From Paracoccaceae bacterium (GTDB lineage: Bacteria > Pseudomonadota > Alphaproteobacteria > Rhodobacterales > Rhodobacteraceae): DNA of 64,000 nt. Location: contig PAQV01000035.1 in NCBI GenBank assembly GCA_002709405.1, positions 30,922 to 94,921 on the forward strand. Direction: 5' to 3'. Positions 17,240 through 26,595 of this stretch are shown piece by piece. The position numbers were made by a program, and so were the translations under genes. How positions within the stretch are numbered: the first letter of the stretch is position 1; each line of letters starts with the position of its first letter. The notes under the pieces are model-generated. The model was not told where the DNA came from, ran no database searches, and was given only the letters and a program-made list of their open reading frames with translations.

Positions 17240-18055
17240 ATGATCCCGCTTGACGGAGACTTCATCCTGTCCATCGCGCCCGAATTCACCGGCCGCGAGG
17301 CGCTGCAACAGCGGCGTATCGTCTTTGCCCTGGCCGATGGGATGGCCGCCGTCCTGGCCGAATACCAGGTCGACAGCCCGCTGCGGATCGCCCATTTCAT
17401 GGCCCAGATCACCCATGAATGCGCCGGGTTTCGCACCACGCAGGAATTCGCCTCGGGCGAGGCCTACGAAGGGCGCGCGGACCTGGGCAATACCGAGCCC
17501 GGCGACGGGCCGCGCTACAAGGGTCGGGGGCTGCTGCAACTGACCGGGCGGCACAATTATCGCCGGTATGGCGGCCTGATGGGGCTGCCGCTGGAGGACC
17601 AGCCGGCGCTGGCGGCCGATCCCGTGACCTCGTTGCGGATCGCCTGCGTGTATTGGCAGGATCACGACATCAATCCGCTGTGCGATGCGGATGACCTGTT
17701 GGCCGTGACGCGCAAGGTAAACGGGCGGCTGAACGGGCTGGAGGATCGCCAGGCCTGCCTGGCCCGGGCCAAACGGGCGGTGGCCCTGCGATGGGCCGCC
17801 GGTGTCGGTGCAGGGCAGGCCGCCGGCCCGGTTTTGCGCCTTGGCTCCTTCGGGCCCGAGGTCGAACGGTTGCAGCGCGCCCTTGCCGCGACCGGCGTGC
17901 CGCTGGCCGTGGATGCCGATTTCGGGCCAGCAACCCTGCTGGCGGTGCGCCAGGCCCAGGTCTCTGCCGGTCTTGTCAGCGACGGAATCGTTGGCAAGCA
18001 AACATGGGCGCTACTGGAGGATCCGCTGATTGCGAAGGCCTCGCCAAGCGCCTAG
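17240..18055 (+). CDS. GH19-type lysozyme/chitinase-like protein with C-terminal peptidoglycan-binding domain
   Basis: 271 residues. The N-terminal 175 residues resemble the phage-endolysin branch of glycoside hydrolase family 19: AQITHECAGFRTTQEF supplies the likely catalytic Glu, and YKGRGLLQLTGRHNYRRYG is the conserved substrate-cleft motif. The C-terminal 75 residues are a PG_binding_1 repeat (LRLGSFGPEVERLQRAL ... GIVGKQTWALL). No signal peptide is seen, as for holin-dependent endolysins. No other phage genes are near, so it is probably a domesticated or bacterial cell-wall enzyme. Confidence 0.85.
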   Translation: MIPLDGDFILSIAPEFTGREALQQRRIVFALADGMAAVLAEYQVDSPLRIAHFMAQITHECAGFRTTQEFASGEAYEGRADLGNTEPGDGPRYKGRGLLQLTGRHNYRRYGGLMGLPLEDQPALAADPVTSLRIACVYWQDHDINPLCDADDLLAVTRKVNGRLNGLEDRQACLARAKRAVALRWAAGVGAGQAAGPVLRLGSFGPEVERLQRALAATGVPLAVDADFGPATLLAVRQAQVSAGLVSDGIVGKQTWALLEDPLIAKASPSA

Positions 18056-18082
18056 CAAGAGCGCAAACAAGGACCGAGGCCC

Positions 18083-18994
18083 ATGAACGATCACGTCACG
18101 ACTCATCAGGCGGAAGAAGACGCCCGCAACGAAGAGATCCTCATCTGGATCAATGGCGAACTGAAGCCCAAGGCGCAGGCCACCGTCAGTATCTATGACA
18201 GCGGGTTCATGCTGGGTGACGGCGTGTGGGAAGGCCTGCGGCTCTACGATGGTCACTGGGCGTTCCTGGATGACCACATGGACCGCTTGTTCGAGGCCGT
18301 CAAGGCCATCGACCTGGATCTGGGCATGGACCGGGCCGGGGTGATCGCCGCCCTGCGCGCCACGCAAGAGGCCAACGGCATGACGACGGACGCGCATTGC
18401 CGGCTGATGGTCACGCGCGGTGTCAAGACGCGGCCGTTCCAGCATCCGGCCCTGTCGCAACAGGGGCCGACGATGGTGATCCTGATGGAACATTCCAAGC
18501 CGTCATTGCCGCGTCCCATTAACTTGGCAACTGTCCCACATCTGAGAGGGTTGCCCATGACCCAGGATCCCAAGCTGAACTCTCATTCCAAGCTGAACTG
18601 CATCCTAGCCTGTATTGCCGCCGAAAAGGCCGGGGCCGACGAAGCCCTGATGCTGGACGTCCATGGTTTCGTGAACACGACAAATGCCTGCAACTTCTTC
18701 ATCGTGAAGAAGGGCGAGGTTTGGACCTCGACCGGGGATTACTGCATGAACGGGATCACCCGGCAAAAGGTAATCGACCTGTGCAAGGCCAACGACATTC
18801 CCATTCATGAACGCAACTATTCGCTGGTCGACACCTATTCCGCGGACGAGGCCTTCCTGACCGGCACCTTTGGCGCGCAAACCCCGGTCGGCCAGATCGA
18901 CGGGCGGGTGATCGGAACCGGAGAGCTTGGGCCCGTCACGACCCGCTTGCGCGGATTGTACAAGGATCTTGTGGCCGAGGACGCCCGGGCATGA
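18083..18994 (+). CDS. Class IV PLP-dependent aminotransferase (BCAT / D-amino acid transaminase family)
   Basis: 303 residues. Fold-IV motifs are present: YDSGFMLGDGVWEGLRLYDG, FLDDHMDRLF and the Schiff-base lysine Lys170 in LNSHSKLNCI, followed by DEALMLDVHGFVNTTNACNFF and the phosphate-binding NGITRQKV. The family covers branched-chain aminotransferase, D-alanine transaminase and aminodeoxychorismate lyase; I cannot choose among them, though the 20-residue N-terminal extension and the LMLD-GFV segment look BCAT/DAAT-like. It overlaps the next gene by ATGA, so the two products are made together. Confidence 0.87.
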   Translation: MNDHVTTHQAEEDARNEEILIWINGELKPKAQATVSIYDSGFMLGDGVWEGLRLYDGHWAFLDDHMDRLFEAVKAIDLDLGMDRAGVIAALRATQEANGMTTDAHCRLMVTRGVKTRPFQHPALSQQGPTMVILMEHSKPSLPRPINLATVPHLRGLPMTQDPKLNSHSKLNCILACIAAEKAGADEALMLDVHGFVNTTNACNFFIVKKGEVWTSTGDYCMNGITRQKVIDLCKANDIPIHERNYSLVDTYSADEAFLTGTFGAQTPVGQIDGRVIGTGELGPVTTRLRGLYKDLVAEDARA

Positions 18995-19710
18995 GGATCG
19001 CGATGTGGTCCGGGCCGCGCAACCTGTCTACGGCCCTGATGTATTCCTTCGGAGCCCGGTCCGATTGCGCGGTGACGGACGAACCGTTTTATGCCGCCTA
19101 CCTGGAGCGCACCGGCATCGATCATCCGATGCGCGACGATATCCTGGCCAGCCAGTCGCAGGATCCAAAGGCGGTCGCGGCGGACATGGTCGGCCCGATA
19201 CCGGGTCAGAAAGCCCATTGGTATCAAAAACATATGACCCAGCACATGATCGAGGGCGTGCCCCGCGACTGGATGGCCGAGGTCACCAACGTCTTCCTGA
19301 TCCGCCATCCTGCCCGGGTCATCGCCAGCTATGCAAAGAAACGCGAAGCGCCGGTTCTGGACGATATCGGGTTTCGCCAGCAGGCCGAGTTGTTCGACCA
19401 TGTCACGGCTTTGGGCCAGACCCCGGTTGTTATCGATAGTGCGGATATTCGGACCGATCCGAAGGCCGCACTGCAAGGGCTGTGCGATGCCATCGGGTTG
19501 GACTGGGATCCGGCCATGCTGCACTGGCCTGCCGGAGAGCATGCGGACGATGGGATCTGGGCCAAGGTCTGGTACGCGGCGGTGCATCAATCCACCGGGT
19601 TCGCCGGGGCCGAGGGCGCCTTGCCGGTGCTGGAGGGCGCCTATTCCGATCTTCTGGCCGAGGCGATGCATTATTATGAAACCATGCTGCCACTGAAGCT
19701 GGCCAGCTGA
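18991..19710 (+). CDS. Sulfotransferase-like P-loop protein coupled to the class IV aminotransferase
   Basis: 239 residues. The N-terminus MRIAMWSGPRNLSTALMYSF resembles the 5'-phosphosulfate (PAPS) loop of sulfotransferases, and VFLIRHPARVIASYAKK matches their 3'-phosphate-binding segment. The aminotransferase and this protein overlap by four bases. Related sulfotransferase-like domains are found beside or fused to class IV aminotransferases in other bacteria, to my recollection. Substrate and even sulfo-transfer activity are unproven. Confidence 0.7.
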   Translation: MRIAMWSGPRNLSTALMYSFGARSDCAVTDEPFYAAYLERTGIDHPMRDDILASQSQDPKAVAADMVGPIPGQKAHWYQKHMTQHMIEGVPRDWMAEVTNVFLIRHPARVIASYAKKREAPVLDDIGFRQQAELFDHVTALGQTPVVIDSADIRTDPKAALQGLCDAIGLDWDPAMLHWPAGEHADDGIWAKVWYAAVHQSTGFAGAEGALPVLEGAYSDLLAEAMHYYETMLPLKLAS

Positions 19711-19743
19711 AAAGGTTGCGCTCGTTTAACCGGGCGCGATCCG

Positions 19744-20148
19744 CTACTTTGTCTCACTTTCGGGACAACGTACCCCATCATAGAAAATGTCAAGCACCGT
19801 CCCGAACACCTCGGGGGCGCCGTCAACCTGTGAAAACAACGTCATGGAGGACCGCACCTTCAGGGCATCCACCGGGCCCAGAATATCCTCGGGCGACGAC
19901 CCCCGGTGCAACATCAACAATTCGGCAACCTCCTCCAGCCGCTCCCGAAGAACGGGATGGGCCAGGTAGGCTTCGGCCTCGGCCAGGTCTGCCAACCCGA
20001 AATGACGCGCCCTTTCGGACCGCCCCAGGGATGCCAATTGTGGGAAAACGTACCAGATCCAGTGCGAGGTCTTTTCGCCCCGCTTCAATTCCCGCACCAC
20101 CTGCGGCCAGACCTTGTCTTGCGCGTCTAGAAATTTCTGCGCGTCCAT
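19744..20148 (-). CDS. DUF1810 family protein
   Basis: 134 residues, full length for DUF1810. Family-typical segments are KTSHWIWYVFPQL, RSERARHFGL, EAEAYLAHPVLRERL and the end region TLFSQVDGAPEVFGTVLDIFYDG. The ATG at 20148 has GAGGG upstream; a TTG six bases earlier is less likely. The fold is helical and its biochemical role is unknown. It is convergent with the sulfotransferase-like gene and borders an AT-richer stretch containing inverted repeats. Confidence 0.85.
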   Translation of the reverse strand: MDAQKFLDAQDKVWPQVVRELKRGEKTSHWIWYVFPQLASLGRSERARHFGLADLAEAEAYLAHPVLRERLEEVAELLMLHRGSSPEDILGPVDALKVRSSMTLFSQVDGAPEVFGTVLDIFYDGVRCPESETK

Positions 20149-20175
20149 AGACAACCCTCAGTAGCCAATAAGCTG

Positions 20176-20195
20176 ATACTAACGAGATTTAGTAT
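20176..20195. promoter_or_regulatory. Perfect 7-bp inverted repeat upstream of the DUF1810 gene
   Basis: ATACTAA (20176-20182) and TTAGTAT (20189-20195) are exact reverse complements with a 6-bp spacer. The dyad sits 28 bp upstream of the DUF1810 start in an AT-rich stretch unusual for this genome. It could be an operator overlapping a promoter. The rest of 20149-20413 holds the hairpin at 20246 and no other recognisable gene. Confidence 0.35.
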
Positions 20196-20245
20196 GTCCT
20201 AATAGAAAAAGACTCGACTCCCGTGGGAATCTCCGGAATCATTTA

Positions 20246-20272
20246 GGGGCACCTACAATATGTAGATGCCCC
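20246..20272. repeat. 27-nt near-perfect hairpin upstream of the DUF1508 gene
   Basis: GGGGCA (20246-20251) pairs with TGCCCC (20267-20272) and CTACA pairs with TGTAG, with a single C-A mismatch and a three-base ATA loop. There is no T-tract on either side, so it is not a standard terminator. It may be a leader RNA structure, a regulator site or the remnant of a small mobile repeat. Confidence 0.5.
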
Positions 20273-20413
20273 ATGACGACCGTAGACGGAAGCCAGTCCT
20301 ACCAAGACACCATGATTCTCATGGAAATTGGCGCATCCGTCAAGCATGCTGCGGCGTTCTCGTCGATTCCGACAATAATGCCGGTGTCGACAAGTGACCT
20401 TGGAGGACAAACA

Positions 20414-20596
20414 TTGTTCTACGAAGTGTACAGAGACCAAGCAGGCTACTGGCGCTGGCGACTTTTGGCGGGAAACCACCGGAAGATCGCAAACTCCGGC
20501 GAAGGGTATCACAACAGAAATGATGTGTACGCCGCTATTGAACTCGTGAAACGATCCGGCAACGCACCCGTTCGCGAAATATCGCGCGCCTACTAA
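20414..20596 (+). CDS. Small DUF1508 (YegP-like) protein
   Basis: 60 residues from a TTG start. I prefer this start because GGAGG (20402-20406) lies seven bases upstream and the conserved domain begins immediately (FYEVYRDQAGYWRWRLLAGN, then SGEGYHNRNDVYAAIELVK). An in-frame ATG at 20273 would add 47 residues with no family resemblance. One YegP repeat is present; E. coli YegP has two. Function is unknown. The codons and flanks are AT-richer than the neighbourhood, hinting at recent acquisition. Confidence 0.75.
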   Translation: MFYEVYRDQAGYWRWRLLAGNHRKIANSGEGYHNRNDVYAAIELVKRSGNAPVREISRAY

Positions 20597-20599
20597 TAG

Positions 20600-20630
20600 A
20601 AAAATTGCAGGCGCGCGTTCGGTGCGCCTG

Positions 20631-20631
<1 letters not shown>
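20600..20631 (-). terminator. Intrinsic terminator of argG
   Basis: On the minus strand GCAGGCGC (20631-20624) pairs with GCGCCTGC (20614-20607), followed by AATTTTT. The stem begins within the argG stop codon. In plus orientation there is no T-tract, so it serves argG rather than the DUF1508 gene. Confidence 0.85.
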
Positions 20632-21848
<1,217 letters not shown>

Positions 21849-21950
21849 CACGTTTTCCTTCGTTGAACGCCCTGCCCGTTAGCGGTTTTTGCGTCGATCG
21901 GCAAGGTGGGGGCGCTTGTATCGGCGCGCGGACCGGGGCACAGAGGGGCC

Positions 21951-23186
21951 ATGACCGATGAGCCGACATTCCAGGACCGTGCCCGCGCAGCCGAAACCGC
22001 CATGCGCGCCGTCTTCCCGCCCACGCCCCTGCAGCGCAACGCGCTGTTGTCCGACCGGTATGACGCCGATATCTGGCTAAAGCGTGAAGATCTCAGCCCG
22101 GTTCGTTCCTACAAGATCCGTGGCGCGCTGAACGCCATGCGGAAACTGCCGGAAAAAGAGCTGTTCGTTTGCGCCAGTGCGGGCAACCACGCGCAGGGCG
22201 TCGCCTTCATGTGCCGGCATTTCGGCAAGCGGGGCGTGATCTTCATGCCGGTGACGACGCCCCAGCAGAAGGTCATGAAGACCCGGATGTTCGGCGAGGG
22301 TCATATCGAGATCCATATGACCGGGGACTACTTCGACGAAACCCTGGCCGCGGCGCAGGAATGGTGCGCGCGCGAAGGGGGCCATTTCCTGGCGCCGTTT
22401 GACGACGATGACGTGATCGAAGGCCAGGCGTCGCTGGCTGTGGAAATATACGATCAGCTGGGTCAGATGCCGGATATGGTTTTCTTGCCGGTCGGGGGCG
22501 GAGGCATGTCCTCGGGGGTCTATTCGTGGCTGAACAAGCGTAGCGCCTGCCGTTTTGTCGAGCCTTTGGGGGGTGCGTGCCTTCATGCGGCGCTGACCTC
22601 GAAATCCCCGGTGACGCTGGGTCATGTGGATAACTTTGTGGATGGGGCCGCAGTTGCCCGGATCGGAGCGAAGCCATTTGACCTTTTGTCCGACGTGCCG
22701 GTGCACGACGTGCTGGTGTTGAGTGAAGACCGGATTTGCCGGACGATCCTCGAGATGCTGAACGTCGAAGGGATCGTTCTGGAGCCAGCCGGCGCCCTGG
22801 CTGTCGAAGCCCTGGATGAACTACGTGACGAGATTCGTGGCAAGACAGTTGTGGCCGTGACCTCGGGCGGAAATTTCGACTTTGAGCGCTTGCCGGAAGT
22901 CAAGGAACGGGCGCAGCGCTACATGGGCGTGAAGAAATATTTCATCCTGCGGCTGCCCCAGCGGCCTGGTGCCTTGAAGGAGTTCCTGAATATCCTCGGC
23001 CCCGAAGATGACATTGCCCGGTTCGAATACCTGAAGAAATCGGCGCGGAACTTCGGATCTGTCCTGATCGGGATCGAAACCACGCAACCGGACAATTTCG
23101 ACAAGCTGTTCGCGCGCCTGAACGCGGCGGGCCTGACCTACGAAGACATCACCGACGACGAAACGGTTGCTCAATTCGTGCTGTGA
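21951..23186 (+). CDS. ilvA: Threonine ammonia-lyase (threonine dehydratase), biosynthetic-type
   Basis: 411 residues. The PLP lysine is Lys55 in SPVRSYKIRGALNAM, the phosphate-binding glycine loop is PVGGGGMSSG, and a single C-terminal ACT-like regulatory domain begins near residue 325 (FILRLPQRPGALKEFLNIL). The length matches the shorter IlvA form with one ACT-like unit. It makes 2-oxobutanoate for isoleucine. AGAGGGG precedes the ATG. Catabolic TdcB lacks this C-terminal domain and is ruled out. Confidence 0.94.
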   Translation: MTDEPTFQDRARAAETAMRAVFPPTPLQRNALLSDRYDADIWLKREDLSPVRSYKIRGALNAMRKLPEKELFVCASAGNHAQGVAFMCRHFGKRGVIFMPVTTPQQKVMKTRMFGEGHIEIHMTGDYFDETLAAAQEWCAREGGHFLAPFDDDDVIEGQASLAVEIYDQLGQMPDMVFLPVGGGGMSSGVYSWLNKRSACRFVEPLGGACLHAALTSKSPVTLGHVDNFVDGAAVARIGAKPFDLLSDVPVHDVLVLSEDRICRTILEMLNVEGIVLEPAGALAVEALDELRDEIRGKTVVAVTSGGNFDFERLPEVKERAQRYMGVKKYFILRLPQRPGALKEFLNILGPEDDIARFEYLKKSARNFGSVLIGIETTQPDNFDKLFARLNAAGLTYEDITDDETVAQFVL

Positions 23187-23195
23187 TCGGGGCCG

Positions 23196-23534
23196 TCATG
23201 CCGCGATGGCCGCTGGCAGACCTTCCAGGAATTCGGCTTTCGAACTGAAGAAGGCGAACAGCACTTCGGAAATTTCTTCACTTGTCGCGCAGCCGTCGGC
23301 GGCCTTCTGTTCGGCTTCCAGGCACAGGCTGGAAAAGCTTGTGAACCCGAGACTGAGCGCGCTTCCCCGCAGAAAGTGAAGATCCGCCTCAAGCGCGTTG
23401 GGATCACCGCCGGACTGTAGCCGGGTCACGACATCTTCGACCTCTTCCAGGAAGAGGTGCAACACTTCTTCAAAGTCTTCCGGGCCGACCTCGTCACGCA
23501 ATTCGCTGACCCGTGCCCAATCAATCATGCGCAT
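23196..23534 (-). CDS. Stand-alone histidine phosphotransfer (Hpt) protein
   Basis: 112 residues, all helical. The Hpt motif is LEADLHFLRGSALSLGF with phospho-acceptor His53; the usual Lys four residues later is Arg (HFLRGSA), a conservative change. A second helix pair (FSSLCLEAEQKA) completes the four-helix bundle. It is divergent from a receiver-PP2C phosphatase 146 bp away, a natural phosphorelay partner. AAGGATGG precedes the ATG. Confidence 0.85.
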   Translation of the reverse strand: MRMIDWARVSELRDEVGPEDFEEVLHLFLEEVEDVVTRLQSGGDPNALEADLHFLRGSALSLGFTSFSSLCLEAEQKAADGCATSEEISEVLFAFFSSKAEFLEGLPAAIAA

Positions 23535-23607
23535 TCCATCCTTGTTATTCAGGCCCTTTCGCCCGGCCTTTTCTCCCGTCCCGCCCAGCCAAACTGGCGG
23601 AACGGGC

Positions 23608-23622
23608 TTAACGAAGGCTGAA
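23608..23622. promoter_or_regulatory. CtrA-like site between hpt and the receiver-PP2C gene
   Basis: TTAA-CGAAGGC-TGAA matches the CtrA consensus TTAA-N7-TTAA at seven of eight fixed bases. It lies in the shared 146-bp divergent region. CtrA control of signalling and gene-transfer functions is established in Rhodobacterales, but a single mismatched site found by eye is weak evidence. Confidence 0.35.
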
Positions 23623-23680
23623 CAAAGGCATTTGAAAGGACAGGATTTTAGCTTTCATGTGCCGTTAAGAGCCAGGACGG

Positions 23681-25036
23681 ATGCTGCGGCGGCCCGACCC
23701 CGAAATCCAGACTTTCAACCCTACGACAGCCGACCCGCAGGATAGATTGAACGCCGATACAGACTTCTTAGCGCCCGTTCCCGAACGTGATGCGCGCCGC
23801 CATGTGCTGGTCGTCGATGACAGTCGACTGCAACGAAGGATACTGGTTACCTTATTGAAAAAATGGGGCTATTCCGTCGACGAAGCAGCCAGCGGAGAAG
23901 AGGCGCTGGCCAGGGCCGCGGCGCATCCGCCCGATTTCGTGATGAGCGACTGGATGATGCCCGGGATGGACGGGCTTCAATTCTGCCGCCTTTTCCGAGA
24001 GCGGAGCGGAGAAGCCTACGGCTATTTCATCCTGCTGACATCCAAAAGCGAAACCGATGACATCGCGCGCGGTCTGGATGCCGGGGCCGACGATTTCCTG
24101 ACCAAACCGGTCAGCGCCAACGAGCTGCGCGCGCGAGTCACTGCCGGAGAGCGGCTGCTGAACATGCAGCGCGAGCTTGAAGGCAAGAACCGTATGATCC
24201 TGGAAACACTCAGTAAATTACAGGACGCCTACGACGTCATTGACCGGGATCTACTGCAGGCCAAGACGATCCAGGACTCGCTGGTTCCCGATTTCGACCG
24301 TGACTTCGGGGCCGGGCGGGTTAGCCTGTTGCTGAAACCCTGCGGCCATATCGGGGGAGACCTGGTGGGCATGTTTGCGCCGGGGCCGAACCGGGTCGGG
24401 TTCTACTCGATCGACGTTTCCGGCCACGGGATCACCTCGGCGATGATGACCGCGCGGATCGGAAGCTACCTGAGCCATGCGCACCTGGATCTGAACATCG
24501 CGGTGGAAAAGCGCTTCAACCGGTTCTACGCGCTGCGGCCGCCGATCGCCGTGGCGCGTGCCCTGAACGAACGGTTGATGGTGGATGCGGGCATCGCCGA
24601 ATATTTCACGATGGTCTATGCGACAGCCGATCTGAGGCGGGGCATCGTGCGCCTTGTGCAGGCCGGGCATCCTCACCCCCTGCTGATCCGCGCGGACGGG
24701 ACAATGGGCTTCGTGGGTCAGGGAGGCGTGCCTATCGGCCTGATTTCAGATGTTAAATTCGAACAGGTGGAGCTGAGGATGCAACCGGGCGATCGGCTGC
24801 TGCTTTATACAGACGGCTTTACCGAAGCGCGGCTGAAATCCGGGGATATGCTGGAAGAGGAAGGTCTGCTGCGCCTTGTCAAAGAGTCGTTGCCTGCACC
24901 CACCGGGCGGGAATTCATGAACGATCTGTATTGGCGCCTGATCGAAGAAATGGAGGATGAATCGCGGTTGGAAGACGATGTGTCGGCGACGCTCTTCGAA
25001 TACACCGGCAAGGGGGTGGGCATATCCACCCCCTGA
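23681..25036 (+). CDS. Response regulator with PP2C (SpoIIE-type) Ser/Thr phosphatase output
   Basis: 451 residues. Receiver domain at about 41-160 with Asp46/Asp47, phospho-acceptor Asp90 in FVMSDWMMPGMDG and Lys142 in LTKPVS. A coiled-coil linker spans about 160-200. The SpoIIE-like PP2C domain covers about 205-445 with metal-binding GGDLVGMF, YSIDVSGHGITSAMM and YTDGFTEA. Such proteins dephosphorylate anti-anti-sigma factors in partner-switching systems. It resembles in architecture RbaY of Rhodobacter capsulatus, which affects gene-transfer-agent production; orthology is my inference. The divergent Hpt may phosphorylate it. Confidence 0.9.
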   Translation: MLRRPDPEIQTFNPTTADPQDRLNADTDFLAPVPERDARRHVLVVDDSRLQRRILVTLLKKWGYSVDEAASGEEALARAAAHPPDFVMSDWMMPGMDGLQFCRLFRERSGEAYGYFILLTSKSETDDIARGLDAGADDFLTKPVSANELRARVTAGERLLNMQRELEGKNRMILETLSKLQDAYDVIDRDLLQAKTIQDSLVPDFDRDFGAGRVSLLLKPCGHIGGDLVGMFAPGPNRVGFYSIDVSGHGITSAMMTARIGSYLSHAHLDLNIAVEKRFNRFYALRPPIAVARALNERLMVDAGIAEYFTMVYATADLRRGIVRLVQAGHPHPLLIRADGTMGFVGQGGVPIGLISDVKFEQVELRMQPGDRLLLYTDGFTEARLKSGDMLEEEGLLRLVKESLPAPTGREFMNDLYWRLIEEMEDESRLEDDVSATLFEYTGKGVGISTP

Positions 25037-25083
25037 CCGCAATCGATGGTGCGCTTTCACCGCTGGTTTCGGCACGGTGGATG

Positions 25084-25536
25084 TCAGGCGGAGGACAAAC
25101 CACGGGCCAGTGCGGCGGCAAAGTGGCGGTCTCCGGAATTGCCCAGAAGCCGGGCCGCTTCGCTTGGCGGCAGCCAGACGGCGGAATGGCCAGGTTCGAT
25201 GGGCGGTCCGTGCCGGCGCGCTGGGCGTGCCAGGTAAATCAGGCAGATCTTTTCGGCGTAAAGGTCATATTCCGGCATGTAGGTGAACCGGCGAAACGCA
25301 CCCACGCGGCAGGGATCCGAAATTGACCAGCCGGTTTCCTCGTGCACTTCACGATGCAGCGCCGCGATGGGGGATTCGCCGGGATCAATGCCGCCCCCGG
25401 GTAATTGAAGCTCGGGCCCGGGGTCTTCCTGCAACGTCAGCAACAGCGCCCCATCACGTTCCAGAAGCGCATAAGCCCCGACGCGGCGCGTGTATTTTCG
25501 CCCTGGTTCGGGTGGTTCTCCGAAACGTCGGATCAT
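25084..25536 (-). CDS. Nudix hydrolase
   Basis: 150 residues. The Nudix box GGGIDPGESPIAALHREVHE continues into ETGW, fitting GX5EX7REUXEEXGU. The ATG at 25536 follows AAAGGGG; the upstream TTG is unlikely. The substrate is not predictable from the box alone. It is convergent with the PP2C gene and divergent from hslO. Confidence 0.9.
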   Translation of the reverse strand: MIRRFGEPPEPGRKYTRRVGAYALLERDGALLLTLQEDPGPELQLPGGGIDPGESPIAALHREVHEETGWSISDPCRVGAFRRFTYMPEYDLYAEKICLIYLARPARRHGPPIEPGHSAVWLPPSEAARLLGNSGDRHFAAALARGLSSA

Positions 25537-25611
25537 GTCAGCCCCTTTCAACCGTGCTTGTTCCGCTTATATAGGCGCGATATGCCAATCCACGGCAACC
25601 AAGGAAACCCC

Positions 25612-26595
25612 ATGACCATCGGATCCAAACTTGCGTGGGACGACACGGTCCTGCCCTTCCAACTTGATGCCTCGGACATGCGCGGCCGCGTGGCGCGGCT
25701 TGACGGTGTGCTCGACGGAATCCTGAAGCAACATGATTACCCGCCCCAGGTCGAAGCGCTGGTGGCGGAAATGGCGCTGTTGACCGCGCTGATCGGCCAG
25801 ACGATTTCGCTGCGCTGGAAACTGTCGCTGCAGGTCCAGTCGAAGGGGCCCGTGCGCATGATTGCCACGGATTACTTTGCCCCGGCCGAAGAGGGTGCGC
25901 CGGCCCAGATCCGGGCCTATGCCAGCTTTGACGCCGAGCGGCTGACCAATGAAACGCCCTTTGACCAGGTGGGCGACGGATACTTCGCCATCCTGATCGA
26001 CCAGGGCAAGGGCACCGCGCCTTACCAGGGGATCACGCCGCTGGACGGCAAGTCGCTTGCCGATTGCGCGCAGGCCTATTTCGCCCAGTCGGAACAGCTG
26101 CCGACCCGGTTCGCGCTCAGCTTTGGCAAGTCGACCACCCCGGACGAACCCGAACATTGGCGAGCCGGTGGGATCATGATCCAGCACATGCCCAAGGCCT
26201 CGCCCTTCGTGGCGTCCAGCCAGGGTGACGGGGACATCCTGCGCCCGGCCGACCTGGTCGATGGCGAACAGGAAGAGAACTGGAACCGGATCAACATCCT
26301 GCTCGACACGGTTGAGGACTTGGAACTGATCGGCCCGGGCATCACCGCGACCGACCTGTTGGTGCGCCTGTTTCACGAGGAACAGCCGCGTGTCTACGAC
26401 GCCCAGGCCGTTCGCTTCGGGTGCACCTGTTCCGAAGATCGCGTGCGCCAATCGCTGTCGATCTACTCGGCCAAGGACATCGAGAAGATGACCACCGACG
26501 AAGGACGGGTGACCGCCGATTGCCAGTTCTGCGGGGCGCATTACGACCTTGATCCGGAAACGCTCGGGTTCGAGGCGAAGAAGGACGCACCGTGA
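25612..26595 (+). CDS. hslO: Hsp33, redox-regulated chaperone
   Basis: 327 residues. The C-terminal zinc switch is complete: Cys271 and Cys273 in FGCTCSEDRV, and Cys304 and Cys307 in DCQFCGAHY. Oxidation of these cysteines releases zinc and activates holdase activity. The N-terminal domain is typical (ALIGQTISLRWKLSLQVQ). ATG 25612 has AAGGA six bases upstream; an ATG at 25582 in frame would add ten residues. It overlaps the downstream Nudix gene by GTGA. Confidence 0.96.
   Translation: MTIGSKLAWDDTVLPFQLDASDMRGRVARLDGVLDGILKQHDYPPQVEALVAEMALLTALIGQTISLRWKLSLQVQSKGPVRMIATDYFAPAEEGAPAQIRAYASFDAERLTNETPFDQVGDGYFAILIDQGKGTAPYQGITPLDGKSLADCAQAYFAQSEQLPTRFALSFGKSTTPDEPEHWRAGGIMIQHMPKASPFVASSQGDGDILRPADLVDGEQEENWNRINILLDTVEDLELIGPGITATDLLVRLFHEEQPRVYDAQAVRFGCTCSEDRVRQSLSIYSAKDIEKMTTDEGRVTADCQFCGAHYDLDPETLGFEAKKDAP

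Noticed and set aside
17240..18055. Prophage or gene-transfer-agent cluster suggested by the endolysin-like gene
   Set aside because: No capsid, tail, terminase, integrase or holin genes are near; neighbours are ordinary metabolic genes.
20273..20413. N-terminal 47-residue extension of the DUF1508 gene
   Set aside because: It lacks family similarity, and a ribosome site with a TTG lies right before the conserved domain.
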